Assembly (NCBI GenBank): GCA_021292165.1
Contig: CM037876.1
Span: 119,851,379 to 119,915,378 of the forward strand
Length of the DNA stretch: 64,000 bases
Direction: 5' to 3'
Source of the DNA: Shinisaurus crocodilurus
Lineage: Eukaryota; Chordata; Lepidosauria; Squamata; Shinisauridae
Position numbers and translations under genes: made by a program
Notes under the pieces: generated by a model
Databases searched by the model: none
The model's input: the letters and a program-made list of their open reading frames with translations, nothing else
What the model was told of the DNA's origin: nothing
Shown here: positions 10,068 through 23,400 of the stretch, in pieces
How positions within the stretch are numbered: the stretch's first letter is position 1
How the letters are laid out: every line of letters begins with the position of its first letter

Positions 10068-10535
10068 AGGCTCATACGACCCAGGCGGTGAGTGGGGGAG
10101 GCACCACGGGTCTGTCTGCAGGGTCCGGCGGGGCGCCGCAGATGACCTGCGCCCCACATGTGTGGGCAGACCGCAGTGGAGCCGGCAGTCCCCGCACCAC
10201 AGTGCGGGCCTCCCAGCGCTAGGGGGCAGCAGCTCGGGATGCCCAGCGGGGCCGTTTGCCCCTACAGGCTGGAGCGGCCGCAGCTCCGGCCACTCTGGGC
10301 TGCCGCCTCTGTGCGGCCACAGGAGGCCCCTGTGGGACAGCCGCCCGCTGTTCGCACGGCAGGGTGGCCACACGCGGTAGGGGCTTACCCCTCTATTGCC
10401 CATGGTGACTTTCCGTGCTTCCTGTGCGGGGCCGTCCCGCAGGGGCGCCCCCAGCTGGTGTTCGCACGACACGGGAACCGCAGGGGGCTTCTGCTCCCCC
10501 GTGGTTCCCGCCGTGTCATGTGAACCGGCCCATGG
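10068..10535. mobile_element. CpG-rich MITE-like element with TIRs, family A
   Basis: The ends GGGCAGGCTCATACGACCC and, reversed, GGGCCGGTTCACATGACAC form imperfect terminal repeats of about 24 bp. The interior is very GC-rich with many short self-complementary blocks and no coding capacity. I could not find a convincing TSD. The right end contains the E-box octamer TCATGTGA at 10516-10523. The element at about 53054-53408 has similar ends. Confidence 0.65.
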
Positions 10536-10631
10536 ACTATCTTTCTTACCATCTTCCCTATCGTGTTTAAGTTGTTACATTTTGTATAGTATTTTTTTCT
10601 AAAACCTGCATCATTTCCCCCCTATATATAG

Positions 10632-10633
10632 GT

Positions 10634-10669
<36 letters not shown>
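10632..10669. repeat. (GT)n microsatellite
   Basis: An uninterrupted GT dinucleotide run follows TATATATAGGTG. It lies between the CpG-rich MITE and the MREG promoter. Confidence 0.95.
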
Positions 10670-10671
<2 letters not shown>

Positions 10672-10892
10672 GTTATCTTTTTAAAAAAAGACGTGGATAG
10701 CTTTTCATGCAACTGACAAAGTAGGCTCCAGTCTAGTCATGAGTGCAGCCTACAGGCTGCCTACAGCCTTCAGTCACTCTGTGGCCCAGAGAGTCCTGTC
10801 TACTTTTCCCTGCCATTCAGCTGAATTAAGAGCCAGTTTTGCTGAAGAGCTGGGTAAAAACGCTTTCGATAAATAATGAAAACTTGCGTGAG

Positions 10893-10985
10893 AACCTAAG
10901 AAGAGCCCTGCTGGATCAAACGAAGGAGCCCCGCAGGTAGCTGAGCACTCTGTTTCCAGTCCGGGTCAGCTGCCGCCAGATGTTT
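10893..10985 (+). repeat. Interspersed repeat fragment (unnamed)
   Basis: The start AGAAGAGCCCTGCTGGATCAAA matches the start of the repeats at 11733 and 12030 (AGAGCCCCACTGGATCAGAC). It is the 5' part of a common reptilian interspersed repeat that I cannot name with certainty. Confidence 0.5.
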
Positions 10986-11209
10986 CCCGCGCTACAGTCG
11001 TTGCCCGGTGCCGGCTTTGCGTCCACTAGGTGGCGCCCATCGGAGCTCTGCTGTGCTCGGCGTTCTTCAAAGTCCCGCCGCGGCTGCTGCAGACCGGGTC
11101 TCGCCGAGTCTCGGCTGCTCACGCGCGGAGTAAATTCATGCCACGGCGGGGGGCGGGGCGGAGGCCAGCGGGCGCGTCGAAGCCGGCAAAGGGGATTTTG
11201 ATTCTCGCC

Positions 11210-11275
11210 ATGCAGCAGGCGGCGAAGAAGCCGTGTGGGGCTAGGTTGCTGGGAGGGGCCGCGGGCGTTGTGTAG
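11210..11275 (+). other. Possible upstream ORF (21 codons) of MREG
   Basis: ATG at 11210 opens a short frame (MQQAAKKPCG at its start) that ends in TAG at 11273-11275, 51 bases before the MREG start codon. The MREG start itself has a T at -3 and G at +4, a middling context, so the upstream frame could matter. Whether it is in the mRNA depends on the unknown start site. Confidence 0.35.
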
Positions 11276-11326
11276 ACCGCCCTGGTCGCGGCCGCGGCGT
11301 GCGGGGCGAAGAGGGACTCTTCTTCC

Positions 11327-11442
11327 ATGGGGCTGAGCGAGTGGCTCGACGCCTGGTGCTGCTGCTGCTGCCGCCGCCGCCGCCACCGCGGGAGATGTCT
11401 CGGGGAAGATGCTGCGCGTCGGGAGAAGGAGCCCCTGGTCAG
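11327..11442 (+). CDS. MREG: MREG coding exon 1 (residues 1-39)
   Basis: The exon encodes [10 protein letters not shown], five cysteines (C11-C15), an Arg/His run, C24, and a REKEPLV segment. The family start is MGLRDWL in mammals, which fixes the ATG. The cysteines are the membrane anchor by palmitoylation, and EKEPLV resembles an acidic dileucine sorting signal. The exon ends after AG of a serine codon with donor GTGAGG (phase 2). The five TGC codons and four CGC codons form GC-rich triplet runs that could vary in length. Confidence 0.95.
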
Positions 11443-14400
11443 GTGAGGAGAGAGACGGAAGCTTCTGCGCTTGTGTGCAGCTGTCACCCTCTAAGCTTAC
11501 CGTAGATCCGTCTGTTGCTTCCCGTGAGCCTAATTTCTAAACTTCAGAGAGGAGCTGGGAGACGAGCCTGGCTGGCAAGGATGCTGCTGCCTCTGCGACT
11601 GCCCGCGCATGGCAGGGGTGTGTGTGAGAGAGGCTCAGGGCTGTCCCGAGGCAGCTCTTTATCCCGAGCCGTCCGGCGCCGCTCTCGAGGTCTGTGCCAC
11701 CCCTCTAAATCCCCTGCACGACGGTGTGAGAGCAGCCCCGCTGGATCGGACCGAGGTGGGTCCATCTAGCAGTCCAGCATCCTGTTCTCAACACGGGCCA
11801 GCCGGCCAACCAGATGCCTCTGTGAAGCCCACACGCGTGGTGTGAGGGCAAGACCCGCCCGCCCCCATCCGTTTGTTCACAGTATATGGCATTCAGAGGT
11901 ATAGTGCCTCTGAACAGGGAGGCTCCATTGAGCTAGCCTGTCATGGCTCAGGGCTGTTGGCAGACCTTTCCCTCTCTGTGAATGTTTCTAATCTTCCTGT
12001 ATAGCTGATAAATAGGAACAGCTAAAGAGAAGAGCCCCACTGGATCAGACAGAGCAGCGGCTCATCTCTTGCATCGTCCTGTCTCCTAACAATGGCCCTC
12101 CAGCTGTTTTCAGAGGAGGATGTGTAATTCTCAGCACTGGTGACATCCAGGAAGATATTTCTACACCAAATGACTTCTAGGGTTGCATGGGTGAGCTTGA
12201 AATGTGATTATCCAATGGGAAGGCCCTGTCTCAGCACTTCATATGATGTTAAAAACAGGCTCTGGCTCATATGATTTTTTTTTCTCTTGGTAAGTACTTT
12301 TCATCTCATCCAGTCATCTCATCCCCCCCAAGCTAAATCCCTCTGAGCGTACTTGTTCAATCTTCTCTTTAAAAATCTGTCTTTCCAATTCTGCTGAGCA
12401 GAGGATTCCTTGGCTTACCTGTGCAATCTGTTTCAAAGGCTCCTGAGCATTTCTTGATGGCCGGCACAAGCGGGTTCTGCGGAGAGGTCATCCTCATTCC
12501 GTAGCAGCTGCTTGTTTACATCCGGGGACGTTCCAGGTCTGTCAGAAGACCGATCCAATCTACGAGTTACAGCCATGATGAGGAGACAGTTCTAAATCGC
12601 TTCACATGGCAACTTGTGCAGTCAACTGTGTATGTGTGTGTATTCACCAAGAGGATCAGGTGGGTTTCACCAAGCAAGTTTGACTGTGCTTATGTCTGAA
12701 AAGAAAGGTCTGCATTGGCATGGTGAAAATGGCTTGATCTCTATGATGAATTGCTGCACACAAGCAGCTTACTATGACACTATAGTGGCTACCCCGTGGA
12801 GCTATTTCAGTCGCCCCCTATGTGGAGTCTATAACGTGTAGATCAACTCTTAGTTACCAGGAATGGGAAGGGCCTTTGTCCATTGGAGAATTAGATCTGA
12901 GGATGACAGTCGCAGGCTGAAAGTATTGGGTCAGATGGGAATTGGCTGGCTGGACTTGGTCTGAGAGCGTTTTGCAAGACAAGCAATTTTTAAAAATAAT
13001 TTTTGACTTGATAAACAAGTGACGTCTTGCAATACAAGTAGTCACTCACTCCGTAGGGATGTAACCGCTCACCTCGAGCGGGCGTAGCGGGCCGAAATCG
13101 GCCCCGCTCACGCCCGCCAGAGACTCTCTTTGATATAAGAGTGTTTTGGATTACAAGCATGGTTCCAGAATGAATTATGCTCTCAATCCAAGGTATTACT
13201 GTATTTGTTCTGCTTCCAACTTTCTGGGATAACCTGCCATGGCACCTATTGGTCTAGATCGGGGGCTGGGCAGAAAGTAGATCTCCAGATGTTTTAGACT
13301 TCAGCTCCCAGCATTCCTGACCTTTGGCTGTGCTGGCAGGGGCTTCTGACACATGTGGAGATTGATCTGTTGATGGATGCTGGGTAGTCAATCTTACTTT
13401 GCAGTGGAGGTCTCAGTGAGCTGGAATCTAGATGGTCTTCCTGCTCCTTTCAGGTCTGATGGCTGAGCTGTTGGAAGTCAACAGCTTGTTAGGATTGATC
13501 AGTGTTGGTTGGTGGTAAGCGTCTTTGCACCTGAAATGAACTTGATTTGCACCAATTTTTAAAATGATGCACAAAAGTGCAACTGAAGGCAGGAAAACGG
13601 GTCTCCTCTGGAATGTGCCCTGGGATGACCTTCTCTTACCATGCCACTTTGTGAAATGACCGGCACACGACCACCACCAACCACTGTGGGCCTGGCTGGT
13701 CTAGTTTTCACTGAGGTAGTAAACCTGTGTCTGGACTGTACATACTACACAGGTGAGGGTGCACATGATAGAATGTTCCTCCATACCAAAATAAAAATAA
13801 ACCCCCCTCCATATAGAAAAGTAGCAAGCAGAAGGGGTCCAGACAAATATTTTCCCTGGCATGCTAATCCCCATGTATAGGAATGCGTGCTTTCATGGGT
13901 GAGCCCCTATCTGCATTCTAAAGTAATGCAGACCTGGAACTATTGGGAGACACTCTCGATGGTGGAGGTCATTGGTGGAGCCTCTGTGGGCTTTTAATTT
14001 ATGTGTCAATAACTATGCGCAGAATAGTGTAGCTGCCAAGCCACAATGTTAGAATTGTGAACTTTATGATAAAAGCACAGAACTTGGTATATACAAAGGG
14101 CACAATATGAAGCTTAAATTAAGATAGAAAGACATTCTTAATATTCTCACATTAAAAATGGTGGCAAACCGTAATCTTTTTTTGCTAAGCTGCTGTACTA
14201 GAGGTTGAATACATCTGCTTCTAGAGTTAGGATATGACTTCCTCACTTTAACAAACTCACTTGGGCTACAAACCTAAACATACTGACTAGGGAGTAAGAT
14301 TCATTGGTCATAGTGAGATTTTAGTGTAAATAGGATATTTGTAGTGTTAGTATTGAGGATTGCAATTTTCGTGTTGAGGATATAAGCTCCTCTCTATGTG

Positions 14401-17400
14401 TGAATAGTACAAAAGGTATCTTTATGCATCTGTTTGTATGAATAAGGCTGATGTTATCAAGAGGGCACATTACTTTTCCTTTTCCCCCATAAAGTGAAAA
14501 TGATCAAGAATGAACAGAATTTGAATTGCTACTTATAACTCCAGGCTGTGATACTTCCTGAAAGTTTAGAGCTGCACACTACAACTTGGTTCACCCTAGT
14601 GAGGGTTCATTATGCTCACACCCTGATCCTTGATTTCAGTAAGACTCCATCCAAGCCAGTATGCCTAGGATTGCAGCTTGTATGGGGCTGTTCTGTAGCT
14701 GCACATTGTGGCTTAATAGTTAAGCAGCTCAGTCTAACATTTTGAGACGCAAATGGTCAGATATTATGGCTCAATTAGGACATTGTGTCAAACCATGAAT
14801 TATGCTTGCCAGGGCTGGTGTCAAAGGTAGGCATGGGCTCACTGACAAGAGGCCCCTGGAGTCTCTCCTTCTCTTCACCACTGCAAGCTGCTTGTTCACC
14901 GGGCTCTCACTCTGGCCCAGACAATGGTGGTGGTTCTACTGCCTACTTGCTCATTGGCTCTCTGACTGTCAAGCAAGCAAGTGGTAGCAATGATGAGAAG
15001 GTGGAGAAGCAATAGCAGCTAGTGACAACGGTGGTGAGAAGATACACTCACTGAGGGAGGGAGTGTCTTGCCCAAGGGTCCTTAAGAACCTAGCACTGGT
15101 GCTTACTCTGTTTCAGAACCCAAACCACATCCTGAGCTTTCAAACTAAGGAGACAACCATAGTTCAGAGCTACTTGTCTGCTTTTATTTTTTTATCCTCT
15201 CAGCACTCTGGCTTTGTAAGTCAGAGATGGTGTGACAGTCATAGTGATGGTTTGATAATTCAGACATCATGCCAAACCATGGTTATGTTTCCTTAACGGT
15301 GGTTGAGTGTGATGTCTGAATTGAATGTATGAGCTGTTGTGGCGTGGCACCGGTTACTAGGACTGGACGTATAGATTGTAGCACTAGTACAAGGGGACAT
15401 ATTTGCCCTTCGTAGTAACTTTAATCTAAACATTGGTCTGAATTTAGTACATTTATATCCTGCTTTGCTTTCATGATTGAATTTAAGGTGGTGTACATTG
15501 GCTTCCCAGATGGTCTCTCATCCAAGCACTGACCAGACCCAGATTTCTTAGCTTCAGTACGGTGGCTGCATCATTTGCCCTGGAACCTGTAGCGTGGCAA
15601 CTCTGTGCCACTGCTCTTCTGTAATCAAGGCAGTTTACAGCAGATGGGACAGAGCAGGACTTCTGTGTTACTTGCTATGTACAGGATGGTAGCTCTGCTT
15701 CTGCAGGACATGTTACTATTTGTGCCGTAGGCATCAGCTAAAGCCCATCCATAGGAGGTGTATGTAAATGCTCTTTGTGAAGCTCAAAGGTTGCTGATGC
15801 TTCCAGGCAATAATCTTCTTGGTTTATTTTCGTTTTGATGCTTTTGGGGGGATGGAAGTTATTGATACTTTAATGGAGTAAAGAAGCAACTAACAAAACC
15901 AAGTATTTTGGTGCTGGGAGGTGTTTTTGTGTGTGTTTGTTTTTGCTGCGTTTGACATTTATTTTTCGTATTATGAAATCCTGTGGCTTCCTTCCACAAG
16001 TGTTAATAATACATCCTGCTATGATGTCATGCTGCACATCCAAGTGATATTTGTTCATTCATGCCATTCTGTAACTGATTTCGATTGTCAGCATGCAGCT
16101 TCTCCCTGCCTAGAGCTTGGCACTTCTTAGACAATAGGCATTAAAGGTCAAGTCAGTTGAATAAATCCTTCTTAGTGTGTGGATTAAACCCATTTGGTTA
16201 ATGGTGTCCATCTACTAATTGAGCATATGTGTTATATCTATTTGCTCAGTCTTATGTTTTAAAGTATTGCCATATATACATCACAGTTTTATGTGTCCAT
16301 TCTAGTCTATTTTTTACTTTTATAAAAGAGACACAACTTCTATTGGACACAAGGCCTGTGGCTCATGCTGGCTCAGCTTGTCTGAGTGTGGAAAGCTAAG
16401 CAGGGTCAGGCCTGGTTATTACTTGGATGGGAGACCCCTCCTCTAGCTTCCTGCATTGAGCAGGGGGTTGGACTCGATGGCCTTGTAGGCCCCTTCCAAA
16501 TCTATGATCTATGAATCTATTTGCTATGGGCTTGATAAGTCCTAAGACTGACCAGCCATCATTGACATCTGTATAATAATATAATAATAATATTTTATTT
16601 ATTACCCGCCTCTCCATCTAGATCGAGGCGGGGAACAACAGAAAATATAAAATACCTAAACTAAAACAACACAATATATACTATTAAACATCTTAAAACA
16701 TCCTAAAAACATCTTTAAAACATCTTTAAAACATCTTTAAAACATCCTAAAATTCCGCCGGATAGGCCTGCCGGAAGAGTTCAGTCTTTATGGCTTTTTT
16801 AAAGGCCAAAAGACAGTCTAGTTGACGAGTCTCTTCCGACAGGCCATTCCACAGTCTGGGAGCAGCAGAAGAGAAGGTCCTCTGGGTAGTACTCGCCAGC
16901 CTAGTCTTGGCCGACTGGAGTAAATTCCTCCCAGAGGACCTAAGTGTGCGGGCCGGATTGTATGGGAGAAGGCAATCCTGCAGGTAACCCGGACCCAAAC
17001 CATGTAGGGCTTTAAAGGTGATAACCAACACTTTATACTTCGCCCGGAAACTGATTGGCAGCCAGTGTAATGCTTTTAAAGCTGGTGTAATATGGGCACC
17101 TCTAGATGTACCGGTGACCATTCTGGCTGCCATATTTTGCACCAATTGAAGTTTCCGAACTAGGTACAAAGGTAGCCCTATGTACAGCTCATTGCAGAAG
17201 TCAAGCCTCGAAGTTACCAGTGCGTGCACTACCGTCTTTAGGTCTTCCAACTCTAGGAAGGGGCGCAGCTGGCGTATCAGCCGAAGCTGATAATAGGCAC
17301 TCCTAGCCGTCGCATCTATCTGGGATGTCATTTGGAGCGACGGATCCAGGAGCACCCCTAAGCTGCGAACACAGTTTTTCAGGGGGAGTGTAACCCCATC

Positions 17401-20400
17401 CAGAACTGGTTGACATACCTCCAAACCCAGGTTGTGGCCTTTGACAGCAAGCACCTCCGTCTTGTCTGGATTCAATTTCAGTTTGTTTTCCCTCATCCAG
17501 CCCATTACTGCCTCCAGGCATTTATTCAGAGGAGACACACTATCCTTAGCTGATGCTGTTGACTAAGGCATAGAGAAATATATTTGGGTGTCATCAGCAT
17601 ACTGATAGCACCCCGCCCCATGCCTCCGGATGATCTCTCCCAGCGGTTTCATGTAGATATTAAATAGCATTGGGGAAAGAATAGCTCCTTGTGGCACGCC
17701 ACATAGCAGCTCCTTTTTGGAGGAGCAGCTATCCCCAAGCATCACCATCTGGAACCTACCCGAGAGGTAGGACCGGAACCACTGAAGCACAGTGCCCCCG
17801 ATTCCCAGTCCCCTCAGGCGTTCCAGAAGGATACCATGGTCGATGGTATCGAAAGCCGCTGAGAGGTCCAGAAGCACCAACAGGGACACACTCCCCCTGT
17901 CGGTACTCAGGCGCAGATCATCTACTAAGACGACCATAGCAGTCTCAACTCCGTATCCTGCTCTGAAGCCAGTTCAGAGCAGTTGCATCAGTATAGCAAC
18001 TGATGAACTGTTATCTATGGCCTACTTCAGATATTATGAATTTCCCATGTGGAAAGCAGTTGTGTGTAGAAAACAAATATAAAAACCATTGGTGATGCTC
18101 ACATGTGTGCCAGTTACATGCAGTGAAACAGATGTGTGGATGATTGTTGTACCTGGTAATGTACGGTATCTTTTTTTCCTACACAAAAGTTTGTCATGTT
18201 TGAAATGGAAAGTACAACATGTTTTCCTAATAACTGACTGGTATAAGGAAGTTTGGGACATAGCCCTAAACGATAAACTAACTTGTAGTATCAAATGCAA
18301 AAAAGGATTGCTAAAGAATAATAATTTTATGGATATATGGAATCGATTACTAGATTATGTATTAATAAAGGGGAAGGGCAGCATGCCTTGTCAGGATAGG
18401 TTATATTTTTGGAATTTGGAATTCATTTGATCAAGGGGATGGAAGTATATTGATTGGTCCCTTAGAGGGTGTGTGTGGGGGTGCACATTATGATTTTTGT
18501 ATGTTGTTTCTGTTATATTCATGTGTTATTCTTGTATTTTGTTATATTTTGTTTTGAAAAGTAAATTTAAGAAATTTTAAAAATGAAAAGTTTGTCATGT
18601 TTGAAAGTGACTGTAAGATTTATTGGCATGATCTTGCAGTTCCTTCAAGCTGAACTAGTTCCCAAGGATAAGGAAGTAACTACAGCATAATTTACATTGC
18701 AACTGATAACTCATAACATAATCCAAAAGACTTGCCAGCATGTGATGCCCTGTATTGCTGCTGCTCTACCAGAAAGGTTTGCCCGGCCTATTTGCCATAA
18801 TACCAGTTTTGAGTATAAAGTGCTATGGCTATTTGATATACAGTCATGCCTTGGATTGAGAGCATAATTCGTTCCGGAAATATGCTTGTAATCCAAAACA
18901 CTCTTATATCAAAACGAAATCCCTGGGGGAAAAAAATCTGTACAGAGATTTTTAATTTAAGCCATACTACAGTACTTGTGTTGCAAGACGTCGCTTGTAT
19001 ATCAAGTAATAAATAAATAAATAAATGTTTAAAAATTTGCTTGTCTTGCAAAACGCTCTCAAACCAAGTTACTTGCAATCCAAGGCATTACTGTACCTTT
19101 GAGCTGCAGTAGCCCTCCCTCCACATCCCATTGGTTCTGTGGCAGAAGAGAAAGTGCAGGAAACATGGCAGGTTACAGTTCTATAAATTTAGAGAATGCT
19201 GCACAATTTCTCATTGAGTTGTGGGGCAAAACAAGATGCTTATTTGTTTTAGAAGCCCAGCACCAGCTCATTCAGTAGATTTACATACAGCATCTTTCTT
19301 TAGTAGCACTTCAGAGTACTGATCTAGTTACTTAATAATAGCTTTACACTGGAAATCCTATAGAGGAATTGCAGTATAAGTGGCTACCACAGGCACAATA
19401 AGTTGTGATGTTTAAAATTAAACTGGCTAAAATAGGGACAAAATTTACTAAAAGCCGATGACTGGCTTTTAAAAAATATATAAGCACTATACAATTAATC
19501 ATACTTTTTCAGGCAAGCATATTTGTTTACAGGTGTTCAAGTCTTAAAACTTAAAAAAGGTAGAAGAACATAACACTTGTTGAGTGAGTGGTCATATGGT
19601 GGAGATGGCTTTAGCCCACCCTATTACTAAGAACTGAGGCTGCAACCCCTAGTCAATCAGTTTGATTTTTTTAAAAAAAAGTCAAAGAAGATACTGCCGA
19701 TTAAAATTTAATTGTTTTCAGTATTAGTAAATATGGTGCCTGCTCCCGACAGTTTTTATCCTGATAGCATTATTCTCTCCTGTGTGACCTGAAGGGGGAA
19801 GGAATGCTTCCTCTAAGATGATGCCTGCTGCAATAGAAATCTGCTTTTTTAAAAATCAAACCCTTCCTTTATTCATATGCAGAATTACGCAGATTTAATT
19901 AATAAAATAACTGTAGAAATCAGTGATTAAAACTCACATGACTAATCAACCAGGATTTATTTAATCAGGTGACAGTCCTACTAAGAATCTGGGTGGGTAC
20001 AAAGATGTTCTGTACCTTGTTTACCCTTGCAGCTATACTATGAGGTAGGTTTCTATCACTTCCCTTAAGTGAGTGAGTCTTTGTGAGATGGGATTAGTAT
20101 AATTGACTCTCTCTCTTTTTTTTTTAAAGTGAGCTAAATGGTCCTGACTGATTGAAGTGGCCATTAAAGAATAAGTGCCTCATGACTTCAGTCCTGCGGT
20201 ATTCTGATGTTTCACAATATGTGGAGAAATTATCATGGCAGTGCAACCTAAATGAATTGTTCAGCGTTTAATTGAGCCCCTATAAATGGTATGTGCTAAT
20301 CCAAACCTATTATGTCTAAAGGCGTTGTCAATATCTTACCATGGAAATACCACTCTCTGTTGTTTAATAGTCTCAAAGTGGCCACAAATAGAGAGTATTC

Positions 20401-23400
20401 AGGCTTCTAACTGCAGAATATCCTTAAGTATGTAGGAAAGTGAAACATCAATTTTCAACAGTTGTCACTGAAAGGTCAGCTGTACAAGGTATCAAAGGGC
20501 ATCCATTTTCTATAATTATCTGTGGCATGGGAAGGCTTAAGCAAGTCTATATTTTGTGAGAAGTGTATCCTAAATGGACTGAGAAAGCATCTTGCCACAA
20601 TAGTATTGACTAAAGGCAAACCTTGCCAGTTGCTTTCTGTAAGTATAGCATAGATAGCACTGTGGAGCACTGATTTCTGTTCTTTTGTTGAAGTGTATAC
20701 CTTCCAGGGAGTCATGTGAAGAATACTTTAAATAAAGAAGTTATTTCTAGTTTCACAAATTGGCAGCAGTTGGTGTTGGATTCATTCTTTTAGAACCCTT
20801 GGCTTCCTTTTAATGATTATCAGTGGCTGACACTTGGGGCCAAACTAGATGTGATGCAGCAGACTGGGGAACAGGATCCCTCAGGTTACACAGAGCCACA
20901 GGCATGCGGCCCACTCCTATGTGCATAAGGGGGTCTGGGCTTGGGTTGGGAGGGACACTCAGTTCACCAACTGCCATTAGAGGGAAGGGCTAAAAATGGA
21001 TCATCTCGGACTTGCTCCTGAAAGCAGCCAGCTGGGGGAGGGCTGAGGAGCTGATGTGGCCAGAAAATGCTCCCGTGTCCCCTGCCTGTCCGCAGCCTGC
21101 CAGCCTCCATGTTTAGCATAGCAGTTTTAGTAGCTGCAGTGCTTCAGCCTCTGTGCCAGTTTCCCCTCTGTCCCTGCAGCTTTGCAAGCCCCCACCCCCT
21201 TTCCTTGGTATCTTGTGCCCTTCCTTGGTATCTTGTGCCCTGCCAGGGGGCCTGCTGCACCCCGGGTTTAAAAACTACAGCTATTAGATAAAGCAGACTG
21301 GATGAAATGATGCAGCTTCATATTACCCTTGACCTGAGTTTGTTTCTACATGTTCCAAGTTGTTCCAGAAAGAGGGCTCCTCGGCAAGGATGAGCAGTAC
21401 ACATGTTATTGTAGCACTCTTTCATTGCCTTCAGTGGTCTTGTCTTGCTGCATCAGTTTGTTGAGAAATTAAATCTTTGTTCATGCTGGAAGCAAACCAA
21501 AAGTCCTTTCGATCACAACAGGAAGAAAAGATATTTGGATCACAACAGGAAGAAAAAGCCTTGTGTGTGGATGGATGTATAGATAGGATCCCCCAGCTAG
21601 CCATATCTAAACATGTGTAGAATTGCACCTTGAGTTTCTGTCCTTTGCTAGTTTTAATTTTATAAGCTCTGTAGTCAAAGTCTATGCTGTTTCTTCTGTG
21701 ATTGGTAAGAGGAGCTTTCACACTGTTAGTACAAGATAAATAAGGAGTAACGATAGCTTCTCATTTCAGTGTGAAGCAAGTTGTCTGTCTTAGTATTTAT
21801 CTGCAGCCTTGGCTTGGCTTGTTTTCCACTACCTCATGGTTCCCGATAATTTGGTCCCATCTTGCTTGGGTTGGTTCCAGCACTGCTTAACAGTTCCACA
21901 CTGAGTCATTTATGAGGAGTGTGGAGAGTCCAGATATGGGTGGTAGAGGAGGAAGGGGCTAGCAGGCTACATAGGCTGAAGCTGCCTGGTATTGCTGATT
22001 GTGAAAGACCGCTGCCGGTCCTTTCCTGCAAGATCGAGAGCTACGCGGCTATTTTGACAGCTCAGAGCTCCCGCTTGCGATCCCCAGTTCAATTTGGGTC
22101 ACTTACACTGGATTGAGGCACTGAGTCAAAGCGAAACTATGCTTTAGGCAAAAGCGAAACAGGTTTATTGGCAGTAGTAAACATACAAATGGAAAAGGAG
22201 AGATAAGGGAGTGAAATTGACAAAGGGAAAGTAAAGCTTGTTACACACAGGCAGAACTATAAAACAACAAAGAACCTATGCTATTCTCAGCTAACAACGA
22301 AGAATCTGCCCTAGTCTAATACTAGTAGCTGTAAGTAACGAACTTATGGCAATGTACCCAGGCAGTCTGCTTGGGGGTTGAGTGTCTGGGCTGGCCTGAG
22401 CCAACGACCGGCTCCGTGCTTCCCTGCACCTTGCTTCTAACAACCTCACGGAGCCTTGGTTGCTTCTTTTACCCCCTCGCTTGCCCCCCCCTCGATCCCC
22501 CGACCCCTCCCTCTACTGACAGAACAGACCGGTCTGGTCAGGCAGGAGGGGGTGCAGAGGTTTCGGCGCCACCTTGCCCATGGCCCATCAGAGGTGCTCG
22601 GAGGGGCGATTGAGGGTACTTGGCAACCCATTGAGGGTGCTTGGGGAAAACCATCTGAATGTAAATGCGTGTCGTGGACTGAGCTCTCCTGCCCTGGGCA
22701 GGGATTATGCAGGTGGAATGTGGGACAAAGTGTGTGCTCTGTCAGGCTTTCTCTCCACACTGATGAATTTGCACTGATGATGGGTTTTGTTCTGTTTGGG
22801 CACATCTTTCCTGTTCAATACACTCTGCGACTTAACATAAGCAACATGACTTGAGACCAAAAGGAGTCTGTGGTTCTTCTCTAGAACTGCAGAATGCGGA
22901 CTGATTCACTTCCAAGCAATACCCGAGCAGCTGCATTCCAGTTCAGATAACATGCCCAAATGTGGTTTGGGCCAGCTGTAGTTTAGAATTTAAGTCACAG
23001 CTGAGCTTCCAAATGTACAGGAGAATCGTGGTTTATCTGCTTGCATTTTTCATCTGTTCTGCTCTCCCATTTCTATGGTGCCTCCAAGGAGCGGAGCAAC
23101 AACCATGACTATGGCTTGTCAGTTCAGATATCATGGAAAACCACGGTTTGCAAATCATGTCAAACCATGGATTTGGATTCTGGTTTAATGGATGAATGAA
23201 AACCATGGCTTGTCAACTCAGACATCACAGGAAATTATAGTTCACCTTCCTTAATGTGTCTCCACCTTTGACTGACTGCACTGACCATCAGTGGAGCAAT
23301 CCCTCCCCTCCCCACATCTTTTGGTAGAGTTGTCTTACACTTACTTGGGTTCCTCTTCCAGGGACTCTAAATGGCTCTTTAAACTTGCATTGGTTACCTG

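Larger units (their letters stand above)
11000..11790 (+). promoter_or_regulatory. MREG CpG-island promoter
   Basis: CpG-rich DNA surrounds MREG exon 1. A GC box (GGGGCGGGGC, about 11150-11159) suits Sp1-type factors, and I see no TATA box. The transcription start cannot be placed from sequence alone. An upstream open frame at 11210-11275 encodes 21 residues and ends before the MREG start codon. If the transcript begins upstream of it, it could lower translation of the main frame. Confidence 0.7.

Noticed and set aside
9903..10472. A 189-codon - strand frame
   Set aside because: Most of it lies within a CpG-rich MITE with no known domains; open frames are expected by chance at such GC content.
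10068..10535. A TSD for the GC-rich MITE upstream of MREG
   Set aside because: Flanks such as GACATATG and ATGGACTA do not match, so the superfamily could not be assigned.
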